DNA of 64,000 nt from Bifiguratus adelaidae (Eukaryota > Mucoromycota > Endogonomycetes > Endogonales): positions 1 through 64,000 of the forward strand of contig MVBO01000027.1 of NCBI GenBank assembly GCA_002261195.1. The letters run 5' to 3'. The notes beneath the pieces were generated by a model. It saw nothing but the letters and a program-made list of their open reading frames with translations, was not told the DNA's origin and did not search any database. Both the position numbers and the translations under genes were made by a program. Every line of letters begins with the position of its first letter. The first letter of the stretch is position 1. Shown one piece after another: positions 9,401 through 18,394 of the stretch.

Positions 9401-11637
9401 TTAATGGTTGTCGCTCTTGGGGATCGTCGGCGTTTTGAGCATCTCATTGAGGCGACCAACAATGTTGTCGCTTAATATCAATGTGTCCTTGCCGCCAAAG
9501 TAAGGCATCAAGTCAGTCAAGCAAGCACCTCGGTTCGAAATATGACTGGGGTCGCTAGAAATACCTCCATCAAGACGTCCGTAGTCAACCATGGTTGTCG
9601 ATCGCACGGCCACAGGAGGTGCAGCCGACATACCGCTCACCATGATATTGAATGCGATGTCTTCACAATTGAGGTGCCGATCAACGTACTCGTGAATTGG
9701 TGGAGGCATAAGGCATGTGTAGGCAAAGAGATATTCGGATTTAACGAACATGGTTTTGGTCAGGACCATGCTGTACTCGGGGTATTTGGCGTTGTAGAAA
9801 TAATTGTACTCGCCAGCATTTTCATCGTACGTGTGCACACGTACGTTGTGTCCAGCGATCGAATCCTTCTGGGCTTGCCAAGCCTAGCAAAGACAATCAA
9901 CACGGTGTACAAAGCGCAACTGATGATAATGTACTCACCCTGAACGTAAATTCAAGATCCTTGATGCCCACACTCATATCATCATCACAAATGTAGACCG
10001 CTTCAGTCTCCAAGTTGCTAACGGGATTAAAACGGTTATTGAGAGAGTCATAGTCTTGAGTCAAGAATTCGAGAGGAACTCGAAGCTCGCTAGCCATATC
10101 AGAGAGCTCTTTGTTGACGGGGAGATTGGGATCATGCCAGGTGACGTAAATGCGAGCAATCTTGTCAGAGTCAGCGAATTTCCTGATCATATCTTTGAGA
10201 TTCTCGAGACGATTGGGATGATATGTACTAATCATGACCGAAAATTGCTCAGTATTGGTGAATGGCTTCATTGTCGGCACATAGTTGTCGCAGACAGCGG
10301 CCAGGCGATGCGCATTGTTCCACGTGCTCGCGTCAATGGGTTCCGTGTACTCTGGTATGCTGACCTTGTGTACTGAATGGTATTAGCACCCGCTACGTAG
10401 AATATCGATTTCTATATATTTACCTTTTAACTTCTCATTCATATCAAGCTCCAGCTTACGCCATTGGTAAAACCATCGTGGATCGTAAAACAATTCCCAT
10501 TCCCTCATTGGTCGTGCAATGAAGTTCCAGGGGGCGTATGCAGGGTTGAATTGAACGATATCGACGCTCTGACGGTATAGCTCGTTGGTAGGGATGGGAG
10601 CCTAAAAAGGAAATTGTTGGAATTAGTTTGAACGGCTGAGCCATGCAAATCCGAGTTACCTTGGCACTCATACCGGCGAAAGCCACTAGATCAACCACCT
10701 TCTCGGGCCTAAATTTGTAGGCAAGATTGATCAAAGCTGAGTCGTCTTCGCTGGAACCCAACGTCGTCATCATGGATTCAAACTCCGTCATAGAAGGGGT
10801 GAGGACCATGATGTCGGTGTCAATGATTTGAGAGGGAGTCTTCGCCGCCGATAGGGAAGGATACGCAAACAAAAAATCCACATTCTACATTATGCGTTAT
10901 GCGTTAACAAATGCTTCGTGCCTCGAACAGGTATGGTGATCTGCAAGCAAAATATGCAGTGTAACTTACATGCAGTACCATATTGTTGGGACCAAGATAA
11001 ATGATCTGCGAACAAAAATTAGCATCAAGCTCCGATCATGAGAAGACCCCGTTTGCACGTCACTTTTACGTCTAAAAGGAGATACCCACCTTATCATAGC
11101 CCTGCAACTTCCAAAGACTGATCTTGGACCAGCGGCAGGAGTCATCTTCCTGTGCCTGGCGACCAGCCACAGAACGGGAAACATCGGTCATATTTTGTGG
11201 CGCTACCGAGGTGAAGGGTTCCACCTTAACTCCGAGAGCTCGAATTTGCTCGAGCGAGTTATGGGTGATTGCAGACGAGATCAATATGACAATTTCACGG
11301 TTGGTTTGTGTCTGTTGAAGGCTGTGAATAAGCGTAAGAGTGCCGGGGATCTACATAAGCATAGAAGGGTTAATTTCAATCTCACATCGACATGCGATCA
11401 TTCCGATAATGGTATGACGACACTCACCATATCCTCGCTACAGGCGATAGAAACATAAGCTTGCGAACTATGTCCTTGTAGTGGAGCTTGTACAGCTCCG
11501 CCTACTTCTGCAAAGTATCCCGAAGCGGTTCGCGAAAAGGTCACGGATGAAGATGGGCTAAGGGTGAAGAGCAACGCAATAGCGAGTGCTGAAAGGCATA
11601 GTGGTCGCCACAGCTTTTTCGGATGGTCAAGGAACAT
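9401..11637 (-). CDS. two-module glycosyltransferase: GT8/glycogenin-like N-half plus GT64 (exostosin-type) C-half
   Basis: Predicted 608-aa type II Golgi protein. Exons: 11637-11428, 11350-11090, 11005-10970 (36 nt), 10884-10660, 10601-10424, 10372-9939, 9883-9401 (sum 1827 nt). Residues about 10-30 (LCLSALAIALLFTLSP) form a signal-anchor. The first module resembles glycogenin-type GT8: RWSKISLWKLQGYDK, then YLGPNNMVLHNVDFLF, then DIMVLTPSMTEFESMM. The second module is GT64: FSVMISTYHPNR, an AVYICDDDM metal/UDP-binding DxD, and a C-terminal CEDIAFN. GT64 enzymes are HexNAc or heparan-type transferases. In the first module the expected DxD is replaced by G-P-N-N, so that half may be inactive. 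The acceptor is unknown. The family call is strong for the C-half and good for the N-half. Confidence 0.82.
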
Positions 11638-12258
11638 GCTTGCTTGGTGAATGAGTGTAATCTAGCAAGAGATGACCAAGTTGACTACTAAGATGAAAAT
11701 GCTTGGATATGGTCTTGGCGCGGTAAAATATGGCTTTATACCCCAATTTGTCGTGAACTTGTTCAGCCAAGTTGTACGTAGCTGCAACTAAAATTAAGAA
11801 TGGCACAGAGAGTAGACAAAGGGATGAGGCCCTTGACAAGAACGCACCGAACGATAGCGTAGAAGGAACGACGAGAACCCAGGGAATGCGAGGAAAAGCG
11901 TAAAAGTATTGCCATCTAATACATTAAAATGAATTAATATGTCATCGATCTTCCAAATTAGGTAAGCGTCGTCTCTAGTCATCTGTTGTCATGCATGGGA
12001 AATTCAAGGCAGATAAAAAGGAATGACTTGATGAATGGATAAAATTTCATTAACATATTACACGACAATACATGGATGGCTTGAATGGATGCAGAGAAGA
12101 AATGCAATGCCAGATGGTCAATCTAATCCATCCAAAGGAGAGCCTTCACTCTAGGAATCACCAATATATACAACGCGAGAGAGGCATTGGTTGTGTAAGT
12201 TGGCGAGATACAAGGTTTCTCGACAATTGCACAGCTTGACCAATCCAGTTCAAACCAA
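11638..12258. other. intergenic region between EF-3 and the glycosyltransferase
   Basis: Contains the 3' flank of EF-3 (toward 12258) and the promoter of the glycosyltransferase (toward 11638). Overlapping short ORFs of 60-70 codons show no family features. I see no RNA gene or repeat in it. Confidence 0.5.
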
Positions 12259-15200
12259 TTATAAGTCGTCTTCATCAGAGAAGACCTCTTCACCGCGCTT
12301 GCGACGGGCCATGCGATCCTTCTTCTTCTTGCGGAGTTCTGAGGCAGAGAGCTTCTTCTTCTTCTCATTCTTGATGAGGTTACCCATAGCGTCGAACTTG
12401 GGCTCAGCATCCTCGTCTCCTTCAGCAATCTTAGGTCCAGAACCTTGACCCTTGACCCAGTTGTGACCAGATGGAGTGAGGCGACCATTATCGACAGCCC
12501 AGACTTCCTTGCAAAGAGCTTCGGAGAATTGACGGTTGTGAGTGATGATGACTACACCGCCTTCAAATTCCTTGATGGCGTGAGCGAGAGCGCCGAGAGA
12601 CTCGCGATCGAGATAGTTAGTAGGTTCGTCGAGAACCAACATGTGGGGTTTGTTCCACATAGCAGCACCGATGACAAGCTTAACTTTTTGACCACCGGAG
12701 AGACCGCGAATACGAGAGTGAGTACCGAATTCGGCTTCGAGTCCAACATCTTCCAAGTGCTTCTCGATTTCCTTGCGAGTCAAGGGACGGTTAAGACCAA
12801 GCTTGGCAGCCTCAGCAGCATCCACTTCTTGAAGCTTCTTGGCGAAACCCATGTCCTCGAGAGTTTTACGGGGCAACCAAGTGTTGTCAACAGAAGAGCA
12901 GTTGACCCAGGAGACTTCGTATTCGTAAGATTGCTTGAGCTTACGACGGCCAACAATGGAATCAACGACACGCTTTTGACCATCAATGACTTGGACCTTG
13001 CTCATCTCCTTCTCCTCCTCTTCGTTAATTTGACGATGGACCTTGTCAAGTTCCTCGCGATCTTCACCAGTAGCATAACGCCATTGAATGTATTCGTTGG
13101 GTGTAGAATCCAGGTGACTTTCAATGTGGTGGAATGCATGTTGGGCAACGTACGCGATACGCAAGTTGGGGTGACGCCAGACAACACCCGAGTCGGGCTC
13201 CATCTCACCACACAAAAGCTTGATAAGAGTGGACTTGCCGGCACCGTTAGGACCAATGACAGCGACGCGAGAACCAAGGGAACATTGCATGGAAATGTCG
13301 TACAATTGTTGCTTGGAAGATCCGGGGTATGTGAAGTTGACCTTTTGCATCTTGAGAATAGCCTTCTCCTTAGTCTTGACGCCTTCAAGGAAACCAGGAG
13401 CAGGGAACTTGAACTTCATTTCAGCGGCACCCAAGTCGTAGTAGGCGGCAGCGGCAGGAACCTTCTTGACGAACTCGGACAAGTTACCCTTGTAACGGCG
13501 AAGCTTGAAACGTTCGTAGTGAATGATGTGGGTACAAACGTTGTCAAGGAAACCAGAATCGTGAGAAACCACCATAGAAGTGACGTTCTCGAGACCGTTG
13601 AGGTAGTTCTCCAACCAAGCGACGTTGACGACATCCAAGTGGTTAGTAGGTTCGTCGAGAAGAAGAATGTCAGCGTTCAACAACATGGCGCGAGCCAGAG
13701 CCAACTTCATCTTCCAACCACCAGAGAGGGAGCCGACAGATTGAGCTTGCATCTCGGCAGGGAAGCCAAAGTCAGTAAGAGCCTTTACAACTTCCTCGCG
13801 GGTGACATTGAGCTCAGCGTCGTTGACGACGAAATCAACGACAACGATATCAGCCTCAGAGGCATCAATATCGTGTTCGACGTAGACAGTTTTGAGCTGG
13901 GTACGGTCGGGGAAGCCTTCAACTTGGCCATTGACAATGGCTCTCATCAAAGTAGACTTGCCGGAACCGTTGGGTCCACAGAGACCGTAACGACGACCAC
14001 GCTTAAGACGCAAGTTGGCGCGGTTCAAAAGGATTTTGGCACCGTATGCGAGAGAGAAGTCGCAGTTACACAAGTCTTCACCTTCGTCGTCATCCTCGTG
14101 CTCGATTTTGCCTTCAGCAGCTTCGTAACATGTGGTAAGAAATTGTTCGGCAAGAGACTCGGTCGCCTTCTTGTCGGTGAGGATGCAGAGGTAAGGGATG
14201 ACAGCAGCATTCCAGGACTTGGGCTCGAAATCGCGAGCCAACGTCAACGTAGCAGCAAGGTTGGAAACGTATTGAATGAGAGTTTCCTGTTCGTTATCCC
14301 GAGCAAACAACTTGTCGCAAAGTTGCTCAAGAGTCTTGGTAGTCTTAGCTTGCTTGGCTTCAACGGTGTCGACGCCTTCACAGTCCTTAGAGAGCTTGTT
14401 GAGGGTAACGAAAGCCTTCTTGACAACTTCGCGGCATTCAGGATCGGCAACTTCATCTTGAACCTTTTGCAAACCAGGCAAAAGCTTGGGAATGAAAGGA
14501 GCAGCAATCTCTGGTTGCTCAACGAGTTTGCACATGTTGTCAATGATCAAAGCAGACTTGCGACGAATGGCAGTCTCGCGCTCCTTGAGACCACGGATCA
14601 AAAGAGGGGCCATAAGGGCGAGAGTGGGGGCTTGAACTTCTTGCACGAATGTGGTGGCACCAACCAAGTGAATGGTCTCAGGAACCTCCTCAGGATTGGT
14701 AATGCAGTGAATGACGGCAGGAATGAACTTCTCGATATCCTTGTTGTCAATGAGAGTGCAGACGGTTTCGATAGCAGTCTTGGCGGCAGAGCGAATCTCT
14801 GGCTTGGTATCCCACATCACTTCAGAGAGGACAGGAAGCACATCCTCAATGATGGTGAGAAAGTAAGAGGGAGCGTTCTTGACCAACCACTCGTAAGTTT
14901 GCAGAGCAGCTTGCTTGGTTTGCCACTTGCGAGAGTTCTCCAAAGCCAAGAATTGAGCCTTGACGATGAGGCGAGCAGAAGCGGGGTTGACTGCGGCAAG
15001 AATGGCAGCAAGAGCAGCGGTAGCCTTCTCTTGAGAGGCCTTGTCAGCGTGAAGCTCATAGATGGAGTCAAGCACTTCAAAGTAGAAGGGCTCAGCAGAA
15101 GCTTCCTTGACCTCAGCAATAGCAAGGACAGTGGCAACTCCTCCTTGACGAGCGTTCGTGCTCTTCTTGCTCTTCATCAAAGTGTTGAGCTTGGCGGCAA

Positions 15201-15411
15201 GCTCATACTTGTAGATGGTGTGGAAAGCACCTTCCTTAACAGCGTTGGCGACCTCCTCAGCGGCGGCTTGACGAGTTTCAGCGTTGGCATCGGAAAGGTT
15301 CTTGACGATAGCATTGATATCGATTTGGGGAACTTGCACGTTTTGGACCAAAGACTTTTTCAAGTCAGCGGTGTCAATGGCAGTGTTTTGTTGAGCGACA
15401 ACAGCAGGCAT
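12259..15411 (-). CDS. TEF3: translation elongation factor 3 (EF-3)
   Basis: Fungal EF-3 is a ribosome-bound ABC-type ATPase in the cytosol that helps release E-site tRNA in each elongation cycle. A single 1050-codon exon matches the family length (about 1040-1050). Domains in order: N-terminal HEAT repeats (about 1-320), a linker helical region, ABC1 with Walker A GPNGSGKST and signature LSGGWKMKLALARAM, ABC2 with Walker A GPNGAGKST and signature LSGGQKVKLVIGAAM, and a chromodomain-like insertion within ABC2 (around VDSIVGRRKLKQSYEYEVSW). The C-terminus is a Lys/Arg-rich tail (KKKKLSASELRKKKKDRMARRKRG) as in yeast. Codon use is very restricted (AAG, GTC, GCC, TTG), as expected for a highly expressed gene, and this creates a spurious antisense ORF of 990 codons. 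The absence of introns contrasts with its neighbours. Confidence 0.98.
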   Translation of the reverse strand: MPAVVAQQNTAIDTADLKKSLVQNVQVPQIDINAIVKNLSDANAETRQAAAEEVANAVKEGAFHTIYKYELAAKLNTLMKSKKSTNARQGGVATVLAIAEVKEASAEPFYFEVLDSIYELHADKASQEKATAALAAILAAVNPASARLIVKAQFLALENSRKWQTKQAALQTYEWLVKNAPSYFLTIIEDVLPVLSEVMWDTKPEIRSAAKTAIETVCTLIDNKDIEKFIPAVIHCITNPEEVPETIHLVGATTFVQEVQAPTLALMAPLLIRGLKERETAIRRKSALIIDNMCKLVEQPEIAAPFIPKLLPGLQKVQDEVADPECREVVKKAFVTLNKLSKDCEGVDTVEAKQAKTTKTLEQLCDKLFARDNEQETLIQYVSNLAATLTLARDFEPKSWNAAVIPYLCILTDKKATESLAEQFLTTCYEAAEGKIEHEDDDEGEDLCNCDFSLAYGAKILLNRANLRLKRGRRYGLCGPNGSGKSTLMRAIVNGQVEGFPDRTQLKTVYVEHDIDASEADIVVVDFVVNDAELNVTREEVVKALTDFGFPAEMQAQSVGSLSGGWKMKLALARAMLLNADILLLDEPTNHLDVVNVAWLENYLNGLENVTSMVVSHDSGFLDNVCTHIIHYERFKLRRYKGNLSEFVKKVPAAAAYYDLGAAEMKFKFPAPGFLEGVKTKEKAILKMQKVNFTYPGSSKQQLYDISMQCSLGSRVAVIGPNGAGKSTLIKLLCGEMEPDSGVVWRHPNLRIAYVAQHAFHHIESHLDSTPNEYIQWRYATGEDREELDKVHRQINEEEEKEMSKVQVIDGQKRVVDSIVGRRKLKQSYEYEVSWVNCSSVDNTWLPRKTLEDMGFAKKLQEVDAAEAAKLGLNRPLTRKEIEKHLEDVGLEAEFGTHSRIRGLSGGQKVKLVIGAAMWNKPHMLVLDEPTNYLDRESLGALAHAIKEFEGGVVIITHNRQFSEALCKEVWAVDNGRLTPSGHNWVKGQGSGPKIAEGDEDAEPKFDAMGNLIKNEKKKKLSASELRKKKKDRMARRKRGEEVFSDEDDL

Positions 15412-16158
15412 GATTGATATGAGTTGATGCGATGAATGCGAATGCGGATGAGAATGCAGTGTCTAACGAGCCGTCTAGATGTCTAGATGTCTAGAATGCA
15501 GTAAAAAACGTTGCTTATGGCTCAATAAGCAATCTAACCCCAAGCAAGACGAGGGGAGGCGGGGGTATGTAGTAAAATAAAAGAGAAGAATAGAGGAGGA
15601 ACCGTTTATGATGCCTTCCCTCTTTATAGTCTAAAAAAAAAAAATTGGCCCCTGGAGATAAGCCAAAAAAATTTTCATTTGCTGCAATCTGATTGGTTCT
15701 GTGTATGATCTGTGGTACTAAGCCACTAGCCCACTTGAGTGGGGTAGAAACCGCGTGGGGGACATGTCCGACGACGAATAGATGGTTTTGTGATGGGCAA
15801 GATGTGTGCAACTTTCCATGATATAGGTTGCGTTCCCATGGCCTGCATGTGCCGTCCGAGGACGTGCACCCCTGAACACGTGCACATTGATTGGTTCATC
15901 TTGCCATCTCATGGCGGCCGGATTTGCGACCTCACGTGCACATGTGAACGCTGATTGGTTCTCCGTCCCAGATCGTGTTTCATATTTGTACGTTTTGGGC
16001 GATTGTGGCTGAGTGCAAGCGCGTCGACAATGGGTCGCGTTTGAAGTTAGCAATGAGATGGAGGCAAGAGCGACTACCATGGAAATGACTCTATAATAAA
16101 CAAAACCGGCAAATTGGCGAATGTGGAAGATCGCACTGACTTCCTTGCTATTACGTTA
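15412..16158 (-). promoter_or_regulatory. EF-3 promoter with three CCAAT boxes, E-boxes and a TATA box
   Basis: Read on the minus strand, the decamer GAACCAATCA occurs three times (at 15690-15699, 15888-15897 and 15952-15961). Each holds a CCAAT box, the NF-Y/HAP complex site. Two CACGTG E-boxes lie at 15877-15882 and 15933-15938. A TATAAA on the minus strand at about 15622-15627 sits 210 bp before the EF-3 start codon, followed by a pyrimidine-rich leader. Strong multi-element promoters are usual for EF-3. The sites are seen directly; binding is inferred. The far end is also the 3' flank of the zinc-finger gene. Confidence 0.55.
15473..15495. repeat. 8-bp tandem repeat (GTCTAGAT)x2 plus GTCTAGA
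   Basis: Three head-to-tail copies of an 8-mer (the last lacks its final T) lie about 60-85 bp upstream of the EF-3 start codon, probably in the 5' leader. A function is not evident. Confidence 0.8.
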
Positions 16159-17241
16159 TTATATACAAGCGTTGAATTCTTTGGCTCTCTGTTGTCTGTT
16201 GCCTGACTTTCGTGGTATTTTCTTATGTACGCTGCGTTCGTGGCGGTTCCGGTCGTCCGTCTTTGTAAACAACCGCCCACAAAAGAGGCATGGATGGGTT
16301 TTTCCCTTATCGTCCAGGTGGGTTTTCGTGTGGTGATCGCGGTTCCACTTCCTGTCAAATGCCCTCCCGCAGATGTCGCAAACATGAATCTTGGCCTTCG
16401 TCCCCTTTTGTCCTTCGTGACGTTGCGGGACCTTTGCAGTCCTCTTACGTTTTGTAGCGTGAACTACTTGCTGGAAGGCGTAATGACTTTCAACCTCGGT
16501 ATCCTTCTTTCCTTTCGGTCTTTCTGATTCAGGGACGAAAGCTTCACTAGTGATGTGCTTGCCCTTCTCTTGCGACCGACGTGAGATTGCTGGCTTGAAA
16601 TCAACCTCGCCACTTGACTGCGCCTCATAGACGGGATAAGTTTTATCCTTGATTTCGTCCTGTCGTTCTTGTACTTGTATTGCGTTTTGAGTAAAATCCT
16701 CGGCGACCCACGCTTCGGCATATGGCATGTTAGGCTCATAAAAGCCATAACCGATTATTGACGGGTCATTTTCCGGAGAATAGATGTCACTCATAGCGAC
16801 AGTGGGCGGCTCGAGCGGAAAATAATTATCGGAGGCAGAATTTGCCACTGCATGGTCCATCTCTTGTCGTTCTTCTCCTTGCTCGATCTGAAACAACGGA
16901 TACGGTGAACATACCATGATCGGGTCTCGGATCGGTGACAGGTCACCGTCGCCGCTTTCGTCGTCGTCACTAGTGTCTCGCTCATGATCAGAGTTAGAGA
17001 GTAGTGGTGTAGTCGGCGGAGGCGAGGACTCCATAGAAGATCTGTCGTATGGATCGGCAGTGTGTTCATCATATGTTTCGGTATATATCACTGGCAGTGC
17101 ATGTTGGAAGCCGCGTTGCAGAGGAGCGCGTAAATCTGGTTGGGGGGATTGGGAGGCTTCTTTGCTGTCAACATAATGGGCATATAAACGCAAGTACGCG
17201 AGTGGCTCAGAATTGAGAACTTGAAAATGGTAATCGACCAT
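16159..17241 (-). CDS. C2H2 zinc-finger protein with two C-terminal fingers, 360 aa
   Basis: A likely nuclear DNA-binding protein. The C-terminal 80 residues hold two classical C2H2 fingers: CDICGRAFDRKWNRDHHTKTH, with linker DDKGKTHP, then CLFCGRLFTKTDDRNRHERSVH, followed by a basic tail (KKIPRKSGNRQQRAK). The rest is low-complexity, acidic and Ser/Pro-rich, with a candidate nuclear signal ATKRKRTAK before the fingers. The open frame extends 58 codons further upstream (to 17415). I place the start at the Met at 17241 because a good TATA box (TATATAAAG on the minus strand, about 17284-17292) lies only about 45 bp upstream of it, inside that extension. Target genes cannot be inferred. No introns are seen. 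Confidence 0.75.
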   Translation of the reverse strand: MVDYHFQVLNSEPLAYLRLYAHYVDSKEASQSPQPDLRAPLQRGFQHALPVIYTETYDEHTADPYDRSSMESSPPPTTPLLSNSDHERDTSDDDESGDGDLSPIRDPIMVCSPYPLFQIEQGEERQEMDHAVANSASDNYFPLEPPTVAMSDIYSPENDPSIIGYGFYEPNMPYAEAWVAEDFTQNAIQVQERQDEIKDKTYPVYEAQSSGEVDFKPAISRRSQEKGKHITSEAFVPESERPKGKKDTEVESHYAFQQVVHATKRKRTAKVPQRHEGQKGTKAKIHVCDICGRAFDRKWNRDHHTKTHLDDKGKTHPCLFCGRLFTKTDDRNRHERSVHKKIPRKSGNRQQRAKEFNACI

Positions 17242-18394
17242 TGCAAGAAATAGAAAGGGTTGCGAGGCAGGAGGAGAGAAAACCTTTATATATGTAAGAG
17301 CGGCTTGATGAAAAATCCATTTCCATGTTACACAAATACGCCAAGATTGCAGAATTTTGCAGTCCCTTCCCATGGTTCTCTTAATTGACTTTCTCAATAA
17401 TTTTGGTGGCGTCAACTACTGCGCCTCTCCGATTTTTAACCAATTATAGTCACATAAATCTTTCAAGTCAGGTCAATTGATTTACCCAGTGGTTTGATAA
17501 TTAAATTTAAAGGTCAATCAACCTGTCCAAACACATCTCGAAAAATGGATTGATAGGTGTGAAAACGTGCATTCCGAATCGATCTCGCTGGTCAAAGTTA
17601 TTGTTGCCTGTGGTGCAGTTGATAAGTGTGCGAGTTGCTTACGCTGAATTCATGCAGCGAGGGGAGCTTTCCCGGTTTGTAACAGCTCGATTATTCTGCT
17701 GCCCGCAATATTCTACGAGCCAAGATCAATCAATCCTGCGAAAAACATGTGTTTGAATAAAAGACACAAAGTTCCAGTTGGTCATTAACAAGTTAGTGGG
17801 GAAAATTCGCGATTGCAAAGAAAGTCAAGGAAGTATTTCCGTTTTAGGAAACGTATACTCGGGGGAACCCATGGGCTATTCCATGTCAAGAGGTATCTTG
17901 ATAAAACGGTACAATGATCCTGCCGGTGGCATATTTTCGGAACACCAGGTTTAATATCGGGTGATTACTGTTTCCGTTTCTAATTTGATAGTGGTATACA
18001 TGAAGCGTATCAAGATATGATACTAAAAGCCTTGACCGAAAGGCAGCGATCTCCGTTCCCTTCCCAAAGGACAACAGGAAGGGAAGGGTAGGGAAATACA
18101 GTGTTCACAGCCGCCAGTAATGAAGTAAGCGTAAGCGTGCTCTAATATACAGAGCACCCAAGCCTATATTGCGTTGCATAGACCCTGAGCAAAAGCATTC
18201 CCACTTGGCATAACGACCCTCTAACCTGTACATCAAGAGTAATCCAATTGGTGATTCTTGGTAGTTCGGGCGTCTCAATGGTTCAATGCACTGACAAGGA
18301 TGCTGAATTTCATCTTACCCAAAAAGGACAAAAGAGCCAAAACGCGTGTCGGTCACCGCGTCGTTCGGCAACAAGGGACCGGTGTCGTCGGCAA
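17242..18394. other. intergenic region upstream of the helicase and zinc-finger genes
   Basis: A divergent region of 1.15 kb. It contains the TATA box for the zinc-finger gene (about 17284-17292) and no ORF with recognisable features. An upstream in-frame extension of the helicase ORF (18248-18394) is open but lies before the conserved N-terminus, so I treat it as non-coding. Confidence 0.45.

Noticed and set aside
12445-15417. Open frame of 990 codons antisense to EF-3
   Set aside because: It mirrors the strongly biased codons of EF-3 and is full of Leu/Val/Ser runs with no domain. EF-3 on the minus strand explains the region completely.
17242-17415. 58-codon N-terminal extension of the zinc-finger protein
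   Set aside because: A TATA box lies inside it just upstream of the next Met, so it is probably not transcribed as coding sequence.
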